A model generated the notes under the pieces. The model worked only from the letters and a program-made list of their open reading frames with translations, was not told where the DNA came from and did not search any database. A program made the translations under genes and the position numbers. Positions 24,424 to 34,361 of a stretch of 64,000 bases of DNA are shown one piece after another. The stretch comes from Torymus aiolomorphi (lineage: Eukaryota > Arthropoda > Insecta > Hymenoptera > Torymidae), in contig CM070874.1 of the NCBI GenBank assembly GCA_036365515.1, forward strand, positions 172,945,297 through 173,009,296, in the 5' to 3' direction. The first letter of the stretch is position 1; each line of letters starts with the position of its first letter.

Positions 24424-27163
24424 TTCTCAAGAGGTAATATTTGACAACGAACATATCACAAATAGTGTAACCGAATTAAATAGATGCCTAGCTACAGTCA
24501 AAGAATTAATTCTTTGCGTTAATATAAGAAGTTTAAATGCTAATTACAATAAACTATTAGTATTCTTAAACAGGCTTGTTACAAAGCCTTGTATTATAGT
24601 ATGTACTGAAACATGGAAACTTGAACACCACGAATTTTTTAATATTCCAAAATATAGAATGTACTATAACGAAAGCAACATAAACCAATCGGATGGTGTA
24701 GTATTATATATAAGTGAAGACATCACAGAAACCACGGAAATTATACAAATAAATAAACTTAGAATAATGAACACGAAAATCACACTTGAAAATAACAAAA
24801 ACATAACATTATCATCAATTTACCGATCACATGACATACATAAAACTGAATTCTTAATGAATATTAAAAATTTTCTAAAAGTAAGCAAGAAACAAAAAAA
24901 TAATATAATAATAGGAGACTTCAATTTTGATATATTAAGCCAAGATGTTTTAGATCAAGACTTTTTACAAATACTATTAGAAAATGGTTACTGCCCAGGA
25001 TTTAAAAGTATAACTAGACCATCAGATATTAATAACAATAGCAATGGCACCTGTATAGATAACTTTTTCATTAAACTAGACAAAATTAAATATAAAACCT
25101 ACTTACTAAAAATACCTTTTACCGACCATTTTCCCATAATGATGTCATTAAAAAATATTAAAAAACAATCCAGTACCAAATTAGGAAAAAGATTTAACTA
25201 CAATAAATTGGAAAAAACAGCAGGAACTATAAAATGGGCAGATATCTCATTAATAACAGATCCCAACCAAGCCTTAAATAACCTTATACAAAAAATTCAA
25301 ACATGCCTAAACAGGTCAATAATTAAGACGCATAGCAATAAACAAAACAACATGAAACCGAGGAAAATTTGGATAACAAAAGCAATAATAAATTCGTGTA
25401 AAAATAAAGAAAAACTATATAATATATGGAAGAAGGATCCTACTAACTCTGTAAAAAAAGAAAATTATAAAAACTACATTAAGATACTTAACCACATTAT
25501 CAACCAAGCAAAAAAGGACCATGATAGAAAGCAAATACAATCAAACATGAACAATCAAAGGAATCTCTGGAGATTAATTAATAACAAAATTGGAAAAAAT
25601 AGTAAAATAAATAACAACATTAATTTTATCATGGATAATAACAACAAAAAAATAACCGACTCAAAAGAAATTTCTGAACATATCAACAACTTCTTCTGCA
25701 ACGTTGGTAAACAACTGTGTGACAAAATTAAAACTCCACCAAACAAAAGAGTAAGGCTGCCTACTAAGAATAACAAGAGTATTTTTCTATATCCTACTAA
25801 TCATCAAGAAATACAAAAAACAATATTAAACATGGAAAATAAAAATGGTGGGTGTGATGGTATTAGCACACTCTCACTCAAAGTTTTAATATCACACATC
25901 TCCGACCCACTGGTTCACATAACCAACTTATGCTTAGAGAAAGAAATTTGGCCTGATGCTTTAAAGATTGCGGATATTATACCAATACATAAAGCCAAAG
26001 AAAAGCATCTGCCAACAAACTACAGACCAATTTCCCTGATCTCAAATGTTGCAAAAGTATTGGAAAAACTACTGCATAGTAGAATATCATCTTTCATAGA
26101 TAAATGTAACTTGATCTCAAATAAACAATTTGGATTCAGGAAAAATAGAGGCACTAAAGATGCACTATATCAAATAACTAACACAATCTATAACCACATA
26201 GATGCAAGCGACCCAATAGCTATTACATTCCTCGATCTAGCGAAAGCATTCGATACAGTAGATCATCAAATTTTGCTTGATAAATTATATAACTACGGCA
26301 TCAGAGGTAGCGCATATAACCTCATAAAAAGTTATCTAAGTAATAGGAAACAAAGGGTGAAAATAGGTAATGATTATAGCCAATACAAAACTGTCTATAT
26401 GGGAGTACCGCAAGGTACAATACTTGGACCACTGCTGTTCATTATTTATATTAATGATATGTTATCTTCAATGCCTGAAGATACAATATTGTCATACGCT
26501 GACGACACTGCGATCATAGCAATAGGTAAAACCTGGCAAGAAGTAGAAACTAAAATGAACGACTACCTACAAGAAATAGCCGACTGGCTAGCACTAAATA
26601 AACTATCGCTCAACAAGGACAAAACAATATACATGGAATTCAGCAGCAATTATAAAAGCACGCCTAAAAATATGAACATTTGCATACAAGGAAAAAACAT
26701 CAAAAGAGTAGAAAACACCAAATACCTAGGAGTAACTTTCGATAGCAACATGAAATGGGATATACACACCAAAAATATATATAATAAGACCAAATACCTT
26801 ACTTTCATTTTATACAAACTGTCTATTATAATGGACACAGACAATCTCCGTATGATTTACTATGCGTTGTTCCACAGTATCACCTCCTACGGTATTATAG
26901 CCTGGGGAGGCGCTTACGCAGGTAGAACCAAAAGCTTACAAAGCCTGCAAAACAGACTGCTTAAACTTATAAATAAAAACAATTTTATTTATGACAGAAA
27001 TCCACTAAATATAGAGCAAATTTTTACCTTTGAGTCACTAATATTTCATTACAAAGAATTACAAGACAAATATATAGAATCCGACAAAGTAACGAGGAAT
27101 AAAAGTATACCAATACCTAAACGTTGTAAACGCATCAGCATCAAAAACAGATTAGAGCACTAA
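24401..27163 (+). CDS. LINE ORF2: apurinic-type endonuclease and reverse transcriptase
   Basis: The frame has 920 residues. The endonuclease (about 35-250) shows the NIRSLN start, CTETW, IIIGDFNFD near residue 171, an ITRP motif and FTDHFP. The reverse transcriptase (about 530-790) shows YRPISL, KQFGFRKNRG, FLDLAKAFDTVDH, GVPQGTILGPLLF near 667 and the catalytic YADD near 698. A helical C-terminal region follows. The frame stops at 27161, but the plus-one-shifted frame continues with TTYNKLPNDLKTITNKKS and KIKIW, which is how this protein family normally ends. A small indel just before 27160 has therefore shortened the protein by about 30 residues. The start at 24401 overlaps ORF1 by 23 bases; restart translation is likely. 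All visible catalytic residues are kept. Confidence 0.92.
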   Translation: MKMKMNLDSQEVIFDNEHITNSVTELNRCLATVKELILCVNIRSLNANYNKLLVFLNRLVTKPCIIVCTETWKLEHHEFFNIPKYRMYYNESNINQSDGVVLYISEDITETTEIIQINKLRIMNTKITLENNKNITLSSIYRSHDIHKTEFLMNIKNFLKVSKKQKNNIIIGDFNFDILSQDVLDQDFLQILLENGYCPGFKSITRPSDINNNSNGTCIDNFFIKLDKIKYKTYLLKIPFTDHFPIMMSLKNIKKQSSTKLGKRFNYNKLEKTAGTIKWADISLITDPNQALNNLIQKIQTCLNRSIIKTHSNKQNNMKPRKIWITKAIINSCKNKEKLYNIWKKDPTNSVKKENYKNYIKILNHIINQAKKDHDRKQIQSNMNNQRNLWRLINNKIGKNSKINNNINFIMDNNNKKITDSKEISEHINNFFCNVGKQLCDKIKTPPNKRVRLPTKNNKSIFLYPTNHQEIQKTILNMENKNGGCDGISTLSLKVLISHISDPLVHITNLCLEKEIWPDALKIADIIPIHKAKEKHLPTNYRPISLISNVAKVLEKLLHSRISSFIDKCNLISNKQFGFRKNRGTKDALYQITNTIYNHIDASDPIAITFLDLAKAFDTVDHQILLDKLYNYGIRGSAYNLIKSYLSNRKQRVKIGNDYSQYKTVYMGVPQGTILGPLLFIIYINDMLSSMPEDTILSYADDTAIIAIGKTWQEVETKMNDYLQEIADWLALNKLSLNKDKTIYMEFSSNYKSTPKNMNICIQGKNIKRVENTKYLGVTFDSNMKWDIHTKNIYNKTKYLTFILYKLSIIMDTDNLRMIYYALFHSITSYGIIAWGGAYAGRTKSLQSLQNRLLKLINKNNFIYDRNPLNIEQIFTFESLIFHYKELQDKYIESDKVTRNKSIPIPKRCKRISIKNRLEH

Positions 27164-27273
27164 CTACCTACAACAAACTGCCTAATGACCTTAAAACAAT
27201 AACGAATAAAAAAAGTCTGAAATATAAAATCAAGATCTGGATAAAAGCAAACATCTAGCATAATAAAACACCC

Positions 27274-27819
27274 ATGAATAATACTAATAATATTAACTGT
27301 AAACAGATAAAGCAACTATATTATTCACTAATAAAGATATCGGACACAGACCTCCCACATTGGAAGTCCATGGGGAGTTTAGAGTCCGATAAACTGTTAC
27401 TGGATATAAGAACATATATATGCGCACACGGGTTATGCACACTACATTATAAACGTTCTCATCGTCGATTATCTAATTACAACTGGAACAAAATCCGAAA
27501 ACTCAATATTAATCAACAAATTATCATCGAAATTGCAAATATGATTGCTAACAGGTGGACGCTCTCAGAGAGCAACAAAAATACAACTTTAAGCAATAAG
27601 TGTTGTGACTATCGTATTACTAACGGAAATAATGAAATAAAACATATACACTTTGTCAAAGAAAAATCCAAAGATATTGAAATAAAAAAGGAACACAACA
27701 ACGAAAAATATAATCCCATAGAAACTGTATTTAGTACGATAGATAAAATGGCTGAGGATAACAATACAAAAACCATGTCAATGGAAGCAAGTGGCGCACC
27801 GGGAAAGCCTATACTGTAA
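27274..27819 (+). CDS. Unrecognised third frame of the LINE, first part
   Basis: This is a 181-residue frame that starts 15 bases after the TAG (27256) ending the shifted ORF2 C-terminus, and in the same frame. I do not recognise it. It is basic and rich in Asn, Lys and Ile, with a dense LPHWKSMGS to RTYICAHGLCTLHYKRSHRR stretch and no zinc knuckle, transmembrane segment or repeat. It lies before the 3' untranslated region and AAAT tail, so it belongs to the inserted unit. The TAA at 27817 is followed in frame, after five codons, by the ATG at 27835, so the two frames may once have been one protein of about 300 residues. Alternatively it is captured host DNA. Confidence 0.4.
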   Translation: MNNTNNINCKQIKQLYYSLIKISDTDLPHWKSMGSLESDKLLLDIRTYICAHGLCTLHYKRSHRRLSNYNWNKIRKLNINQQIIIEIANMIANRWTLSESNKNTTLSNKCCDYRITNGNNEIKHIHFVKEKSKDIEIKKEHNNEKYNPIETVFSTIDKMAEDNNTKTMSMEASGAPGKPIL

Positions 27820-27834
27820 GATAACACCTACCGC

Positions 27835-28182
27835 ATGTCTTACGGAGACCTCAACTATCTAGGCTGTAATAAAGCACTACTGTATTTCGACAGAGGCATT
27901 CGAGGTAAACAAACATTTACAAACTCAATGTATACTCTAGAACAGCACCCGAAATACAACGATCTCATAGTAGTAGACGACATTGTTTTTGCATCAACAT
28001 GTAAATGTGACTCAGCCAAACAACACAGATTGATGTTCCCACACTACAGAGTTACCTGTGCAGTGGGACTCACCTGCCCAACAAGACTAAACAGCTACGA
28101 AAGAATCATCTTTGCAAGAGACAGAAACGCATCCACGGAATCATTTACAACAGCAAGACAAATGTTGATTACATATTGGTGA
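27835..28182 (+). CDS. Unrecognised third frame of the LINE, second part
   Basis: This 115-residue frame is in phase with the preceding one and separated from it by a single stop and five codons. It has several cysteines (LGCNKALL, TCKCDSAKQH, TCAVGLTC) that could bind metal or form disulfides, and a VVDDIVF stretch. I recognise no family. Its composition is less extremely AT-driven than an open random frame would be, and it ends 220 bases before the LINE tail. It could be the second half of a LINE-specific accessory protein, a captured exon or chance. Confidence 0.35.
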   Translation: MSYGDLNYLGCNKALLYFDRGIRGKQTFTNSMYTLEQHPKYNDLIVVDDIVFASTCKCDSAKQHRLMFPHYRVTCAVGLTCPTRLNSYERIIFARDRNASTESFTTARQMLITYW

Positions 28183-28430
28183 TAGAAGAAAAGTCATGAA
28201 TAATGTGTGGTTGTCGACTTGACTCCGTAGCTGCTAGCTACGGGGATACAAGATCGACAAACAATCAGGGACAATACTTCAATTTAGTTTTAAGTTAGTT
28301 TAAGTCACCAGACCAGCATACAGGAAATACTTCCTCTGCTGGGTTACGCATGTAATGTAAAAATGTATATTGATATTATCGTAATACCTATGTACTTACT
28401 CTGGTTTAATAAATAAATAAATAAATGTTA
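28183..28430 (+). other. LINE 3' untranslated region and AAAT-repeat tail
   Basis: The region holds a strong stem, CCGTAGCTGCTAGCTACGG (about 28222-28240), and a second possible stem (CCAGCATACAGGAAATACTT with a nearby CTGCTGG). It ends with TTTAATAAATAAATAAATAA. 3' stems and short-repeat tails are used by this LINE group for template recognition by its own reverse transcriptase; that role here is inferred. Confidence 0.7.
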
Positions 28431-28870
28431 ATGGTATTGATAAACAATACTAAAAATAATTGCAATTTGATAGACAATTAAGACAGTATGCAACAATGTT
28501 ATGCAACGTATAGTTAATAAATAATGATAACAGCTAAACCTGACTTGAGAGATTAATTGAGATTAATTGGAACAAATAAGCTAATCCATTAATAAGGTTA
28601 TTGTTGATAATTTGTTAGTTAATTAACAATTAAACGTTTAAAAGCACTTCTAATTAATAAATTGAGACCATTTCAAATTAATTAATAGCAAATTGTTGAT
28701 TCAATTTGCATAAATTGTTGATTAATATTGTTATTAATAATACGTCATTAAACGTAATAACATACATAATAATCTGTTGCAGAGTATTTTAACGGATATT
28801 TTATTCCTAGAACCTCTAGGTAGTAAGCAATTCCACGAAATTACGTAGTAGGTAACCGACCAAAAGAGGG

Positions 28871-29076
28871 AACCAATGAGAGAAGCAGAATCTCCCACCG
28901 CAGAAGAAGGGGGCGGAGCCTCCTTTCAGATTTTGAGATCCTACAGCACTTTCACAGGCTATAGGTGTATTTCAAGTTTTCGCCACCAGAGAGAGAAGGA
29001 TCACCCTCAACGGCTTTCAGGTCCGCGCTCACCATATAAAAGGGGGCCCAGCACACCGACGGGCAGTCTCGCTTAG
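28871..29076 (+). promoter_or_regulatory. Promoter-like block with CCAAT, GC box and TATA box
   Basis: GGAACCAATGAGAG (about 28870), GGGGGCGGAGCC (about 28910) and CATATAAAAGGGGGCC (about 29032) are in the order and spacing of a strong RNA polymerase II promoter. The likely start is near GGGCAGTCTCGCTTAG, about 30 bases after TATAAAA. The setting suggests an LTR promoter. Assignment rests on motifs only. Confidence 0.55.
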
Positions 29077-29194
29077 AGAAATAATCCAATCGTGTACCTA
29101 TCATCACCCACGCATCTTCAAGAATTACGCTGAATATATATAGTTATATCAAGATCAACGCATTTTCAACGATTTATATCAAGTTTCAACGGCT

Positions 29195-29345
29195 TTCATC
29201 AAGTGTTAACTGTAACAAGTATTAACAAGTTTCAACAATCTTCAACGAGTTTCAACAAGTTTGAACGAGCTTTAACCAGTTACAACGAGTTTGGACGAGC
29301 TTCGAGAAGTTTCAACGAGTCATCAACCAGTTTCAATTACTTTGA
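29195..29345 (+). repeat. TTCAACGAGTT minisatellite
   Basis: A run of 10- to 15-base words of the form TTTCAACAAGT, TTCAACGAGT and TTTGAACGAGC repeats about ten times. It follows the putative promoter start and would lie in the transcript leader. Confidence 0.75.
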
Positions 29346-29599
29346 CGATCTTTCGACGAGTCAACTACATTAAACAACAACAAGTTAACAACAACGAAAA
29401 GATCAACAATCTCACCAATCAGAGGAGGGAGAGCTGTCCTGCCCAAGGTTTTTGAGGCTGCGGTTTTCCCTGGGACTTCAGGGTGAATACCAGGACAACG
29501 GGTGATTGAAATTGGGTCCACGGCCATCCATATCGAAGGAATAAGAGCCCCAATCAACACCGAATCCGACGGATAAATCAGATAACATATACATATTTA

Positions 29600-30060
29600 T
29601 ATATAATTTCGCAAAGTGTCTCGTCATTAAGTCAATTAAGAGACTCGAGTCATAAATTCCAATTAAGGATAGATAATTTACAAATTAATGAACTTTTTAT
29701 ATTTGACTCTGCGTTTTAAAAGAATAATCGATTAAATAAGATTTTATGAAGTTAAGATTATTAAAATTGTTTAAATTAGACTTTATCATAATAACCAAAT
29801 TCAAGGATAAATAATTTACGACTTAATATATATTATAAATCAATTAACTGTTTCTAATTAATTATTTTAATAACAAGGTAGATAAGTCTTTAGGAATTTA
29901 AGTTAAAAGATTAGTAAGATTGCTTGATATAATTATATAACAGATTCTTTTATTTATTTCAATTAAGAATTTGAATCGCAATAACAAATTCAATTCATTC
30001 AATTAGCTTTTATAGTAATTTTTGTACTTTTTACATAGCATCCCTCTATAAAAAATGCAA
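29600..30060. other. AT-rich stretch, no gene
   Basis: There is no open frame or repeat of note beyond AATTAAG-rich words. The style resembles 31600-31880, which suggests that the segment between them (about 30.1-31.6 kb) is an insertion. Confidence 0.5.
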
Positions 30061-31184
30061 CCAGACATGCTCGGCGCCATGTTGATTTTTTCTCGAAAAT
30101 CTCGAAATATATCTCGAAAATCTCGAATCGGGTCAATTGCGTCTGCTAGAGTTAGAGGGACTAGAGTTTTAAATGCGAACTAGATTAAGTTTTGAATACA
30201 GATATTGTAGTAATATGTAAATTGTATTTTGTATTATGTTGACATGTTGTTGTATATTACATTATTGTAATTATTGCATTTGTAATATAATAATATTAAA
30301 GAGGCGTATACATTCAGATGTTGCGCCGTGTTGTATGCGCAGAGATGCAACGTGACTGTGACGCGCATCATAAGACGGTCATGCGACCGTCTTACGACCG
30401 TCGCAAGACCGTCGAAAATATGAAGCAAATGACCATACTTTGTCAAGTTCCTGATGACGCTTATCGCCATTTTAACAGATTTGATATTGATAAATGCAAC
30501 ACATATTTGTCTAAAGTTTTTAAAACTCGTATCGTATATTTCTTAAAATAAATTTTTTATATTTAAACTATTTTTTTAATAGCAAAACTTAGATTAAAAT
30601 TAAAATTCATGACGTGACCAAAACTTTTAAGACGGTCATTCTACATCTATATAGATTTATAGGGTTATAGATTGGATAAATGCAATACATATTTGTCTAA
30701 AGTTTTTAAAACTCCTATATAGATATACATAAACTATTTTTTAACTATCAAAATTACAATTTAAATATATTTTATTACAAGAATAAAAGTTACAATCACA
30801 AAATAATTTATTAGATTAAATTAACTTTATAATGACAAATATTAAATGTAGCTCCTACACTATACTCGGGACTACCGCTTTCAAATGTAGCTCAATCTGA
30901 GACACAAAATACAACAAACTTGCGGTTTTTATAGGCGGTGATCACGAATCTGATATAAAAAATAATGTAATAATGAATTTAAACAAAATTATTTAAACAA
31001 ATTATTGAGAAATATAATTTTTTGAAACTATAATTACGGAACTGTATTATGTTTTGTTTTTGGGGTTGCTAATCACGAATCTGATATCAAAAATAATGAA
31101 ATAATTAATTTAAACCGGATTATTTATTTAACAAACTATTACAAAATAGAATTTTTTGAAACTATAATTACGAAACATGTATTA

Positions 31185-31318
31185 GTACAAGTAGGCGGGG
31201 GATATGAGGTCCACGCATGTAAGGGAGTTATGTAGATATAAAAAAATAAGCAAAACGATTATTTAAATAACTTGTAAACCCCAGTAGTCAGGGAATATGA
31301 GGTCCACGCATGTAATTT
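31185..31318 (+). repeat. Stray copy of the 93-bp minisatellite
   Basis: It carries GTAGGCGGGGGATATGAGGT, CCACGCATGTAAGGGAGT and AAAATAAGCAAAACGATTAT, followed by a partial second unit. It matches the array at 1500-1720 and lies 13 kb from the nearest other array. Confidence 0.88.
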
Positions 31319-31409
31319 GCCCATCACTAAGCATCGAAGCCGAAGATTGGCTCCGATTGGCTGAGAGTTGGGTACCTTAATGCACAAGGTACATTATGTA
31401 GATACTCAT

Positions 31410-31490
31410 GAATGACAGAAATTTTAAAACGGTAATTTCTCGAAAACACGTACAATGTAGTTACGTCGTCATTCCTGGAAGCCACATATA
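31410..31490 (+). repeat. CTCGAAAACACGTACAA/GGAAGCCACATATA repeat, copy 1
   Basis: This segment of about 75 bp (GACAGAAATTTTAAAACGG, TTTCTCGAAAACACGTACAA, CCTGGAAGCCACATATA) recurs at 44256-44330, 45543-45596, 45720-45797 (inverted) and 46463-46503. Most copies abut a TA or CA microsatellite. Confidence 0.85.
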
Positions 31491-31599
31491 TGTATTTGCA
31501 TAAATACTTGACCATTTTGATAGCTTTATTAACAAATTATTAGCAAAAAAAAAAAAGAAAATCAGCGCGCGAAGCGCGTGTGTCGAACTCTAGTCTAGT

Positions 31600-32350
31600 A
31601 AAAGATTAGATAAGATTTAGAGAAACTCTTAAGTTAACCAGTTAATATTTAATAATTTTATGTAATCACTATAATCATCCTCGAATGTAACATCAATTAC
31701 ACTTTTGATTAATTTTATTTAATATTATATTTGTGCATAAGACTATAGCGTAGTCTTTAAATCAAAATTCAAACTATAGAATAACAATATATGTCACTTA
31801 ATTGATAATTTGAGAAAGTTTAATAAATTTATTTCTTGTGCTATTTGTACTTTTGTAGTTAATTGGACAACGATCCCACTACCTATATAAAACCCTAAGA
31901 CCATTCTAGAATTTCCTTAGTCAAATATTTCATTCGCTTGCCGCTCTATATTAAAGACTTTAGTTTATGGCCACTGGGTTCGTAACACTAGACCATGGTC
32001 TCGCATGTATACAGTCGCGCCGACTAGTAAGATTGGTGTCACGTGGAGTACTAACCTCCCGTATACGTGTTGACGAACCTACGGAGCATACGGGCGATAT
32101 CGTGTGCGTGGCGAAAACAATACTTGATCGGTGAGAAAAGGAAACTCTAATCTTTATCAGATAAGTATACTCGTTTAGTTTTTCCTCTGCTTCTGTGGAT
32201 CTATAGGTGCTTTGTGGTATGTTTTCTTTTTCGGTTTCAGATCTGCAAGGGTCGTCGGCCATCGATTTGAGTGGCTTGATTTGTGCACTCTAATCCCCAG
32301 ATAATTGCGGATACGGCTCTTCCTTCTTTGGTGTTTATAGTTATTGCCAA
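31600..32350. other. AT-rich stretch then a leader-like block; no defended gene
   Basis: CTATATAAAACCC at about 31881, followed by a pyrimidine-rich start region and ending GGGTTCGTAACA at 31990, looks like the end of an LTR (possibly the remainder of the split LTR). From 31990 to 32350 GC content rises. A 100-residue minus frame (31960-32262) begins MADDPCRSETEKENIPQ but resembles nothing I know. Confidence 0.35.
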
Positions 32351-33073
32351 CACGGAAAGAGGTCTTATTGAACCGCTCGCTAAAACTCTATTGGTGCGAC
32401 TACACGGCCGAGTTAACGAGCCGCTCTCTCAGTTTTGGTGAGTGGCGTGCCAATTTTCGAGTTCCGACGCACCAACAATTTCGGAGAGCGGCGCCGCCTG
32501 TTGGTGTACTACTGGCATACAATTTTCGCCGTTACGAACACTCAACGGCTGGCGGACGGTGCTCCATTAAAATGGATTGATATAAGCGATTGTTCCATTG
32601 AAAATAACTCTACTACAAATACAAATAAAATAAGGCCTCATTTTTCGTTAGATATATCACTTTCAGACTCAGATCTTATATCTTAGAAGTTTCTTATTCT
32701 TGCGTCCATAAAAAGTTTTTTTTTTTTAATTTTTTCGAAACTTTTATATTACCCATGCCCATGCAATGCGGTACATGTAACAGAAAAATATGCTTGTGAA
32801 AGAGTTTAATAATAAAGTAAATTGTATAATTAGCAATTTTTTTATTTATTGACAAATTATAAAACTTATAAGCTAGGCATTACAATTCAGCGAGGAAAAT
32901 AAAACTTATAATTACAAACGATATCGAGAAGCTATAAAATGTGTTGTACTATTTTTAATTGAGAGACAAGGCGCAGGATCGGGAAGATCATCAAAATTTA
33001 ATAATTAAACGAAAACATTTAACTAAACTGCAAAATTTACAAACAAAAATAAAAACTGCATGCGTGCACGCAA

Positions 33074-33132
<59 letters not shown>

Positions 33133-33700
33133 AACACACCCACACACACACACACACACAGACAGACACACACACACACACACATACACACACACACACA
33201 CACACAGACACACACACACACATACAAACACACACACACACACTCATACATATACACACACATACACACACATATCATAATATATTAAAATCTTATAGGT
33301 TACGTTTTACGAATGTAAACATTGTATACTTACTGTGAAAAATATCCCTTAGTTCTTGGGGTAACTTATATTTTTGTAGGAACTCGTTCATTGTAACTTG
33401 AAAGACTACAACAGCAATATTAATTTATAAATTTAATATATAAAACTTATAAAAACAATACAATGATGATCAATTAAGACGATCGTTGCCGTTGCCGTTG
33501 GATGTTGGACGTTCAGATGCCATAAAGACAGTGCGTAGTTTGCCAATCACTAGAGTGCACCACTTTCCAAAATCCTTGTTGCGCGGGAGCACGAATATTG
33601 GCGTCTCACGCACCAAACCTGAGAGAGCGGCTCATTCACTCGGCAGTGTAAGCGCACCAATAGCGTTTTAGCGAGCGGCTCAACAAAACTTCTTTCCGTG
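32351..33700. mobile_element. TIR element, CACGGAAAGAGGT ends, about 150-bp inverted repeats
   Basis: The left end CACGGAAAGAGGTCTTATTG continues into GAACCGCTCGCTAAAAC and CGAGCCGCTCTCTCAG, and the right end is its reverse complement with about 80 percent identity over about 150 bp (33545-33700). The interior is AT-rich and holds a TA/CA microsatellite. No transposase frame exists, so it is nonautonomous. Flanks (TTGCCAA and AAGATAT) show no obvious target duplication. Confidence 0.75.
33074..33278. repeat. TA then CA microsatellite
   Basis: About 26 TA repeats (33074-33128) are followed by 150 bp of CA repeats with interspersed GACA and TACA units. All long open frames here are consequences of the repeat. 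Confidence 0.98.
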
Positions 33701-34361
33701 AAGATATTACTGGTTCTCCTATACGACTCCAACAAGATGACGAGTGGCCCTCGGTTCAAGAAAAGTTACTATGAGGAAGTGTAACTAGGCCTTGTGCAGC
33801 AATGACTATGTTGTGTTTATGCAGAGCAGAAATAGTTGTTTCCTTCCTTGGATTGCGATGCACACTTCCCTACACGGAGACAGCTAGTAAATGCAAGGGC
33901 CCATCGATGTGTCAAATGGTTCGAATTTATTTGACACCCCTTTAATAGGTATGTAATTGAGAAAAAAGGAAAACCCGACTTCTATAATTTCTTCTAAACC
34001 CTCACGGGTATAAGCGAATATAGATGGTCATGCACATATACACTTGCACATATAAAGTCCCACAGATAGATATATAACTAACCCAGTAACGCTAAACTCA
34101 TATGAACTATAAAACGAAACCGTGATACGAAGACTAATATGAATTCTTCCAATAAATAGTATAACGTCTCATGTTTCTCTTGTACAATTACCGTATTAAT
34201 ATTCTTATGCAGTTCTTAATGATAAAACTTTATATACATATATAGAGGACATTAAGAATTGTATTCTTATGCTCTTGGTTTATATAATATTTTGCAATTA
34301 CGGCCTAATCAATTATTTTATCGCTATGTATTAGATTGAGTTGAATTAATTTCTAAATCTT
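33701..34361. other. Intergenic stretch, nothing recognised
   Basis: There is no repeat, RNA gene or protein similarity that I can support. It lies between the TIR element and the truncated transposase and may contain the decayed 5' half of the latter; I could not find its helix-turn-helix part. Confidence 0.4.

Larger units (their letters stand above)
22915..28430 (+). mobile_element. Non-LTR retrotransposon (CR1/L2/jockey-type LINE)
   Basis: The element has ORF1 with zinc knuckles, an overlapping ORF2 with endonuclease and reverse transcriptase, an unusual downstream frame, a 3' untranslated region with a stem (CCGTAGCTGCTAGCTACGG at about 28222) and a tail of AAAT repeats at about 28410-28428. 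The tetranucleotide tail fits the CR1/L2/jockey side of LINE diversity. The 5' boundary is not sharply defined; I place it just before ORF1 because the sequence style changes there. I found no clear target-site duplication. Confidence 0.85.
28431..29600 (+). mobile_element. Middle part of the probable long LTR, with promoter
   Basis: The sequence style matches that left of the LINE (GCAACAATGTTATGCAACGT). It runs into a promoter-like block at 28.87-29.08 kb, then a TTTCAACGAGT-rich stretch and a GC-richer block (29400-29575) that reads like the U5/leader part of an LTR. No paired LTR was found in the window. The short open frames here are not convincing. Confidence 0.4.
30140..31596. mobile_element. 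Candidate nonautonomous DNA element with GACTAGAGTT ends
   Basis: The left end has GGGACTAGAGTTTTAAATGC (about 30160) and the right end, inverted, ACTAGACTAGAGTTCGACAC; next to it lies GCGCGCGAAGCGCG (about 31566). Inside are a GACGGTC/GACCGTC palindrome (about 30370-30393), a 40-bp direct repeat (about 30488-30527 and 30676-30715) and one stray 93-bp minisatellite unit. There is no transposase. Boundaries are tentative. Confidence 0.4.

Noticed and set aside
22281..31990. A confirmed gypsy or BEL element
   Set aside because: Promoter motifs and end words fit an LTR, but there is no second LTR, primer site or gag/pol, so I give only a candidate.
31960..32262. 100-residue minus frame MADDPCRSETEKENIPQ...
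   Set aside because: The N-terminus looks protein-like, but the rest has no motif and the frame crosses the putative LTR end at 31990. Kept as a note only.
32959..33338. Long frames of Ile-Tyr, Thr-His or Cys-Val repeats
   Set aside because: Direct translations of TA and CA microsatellites. The same applies at 36022-36258, 44240-44670, 45430-45810 and 62631-63914.
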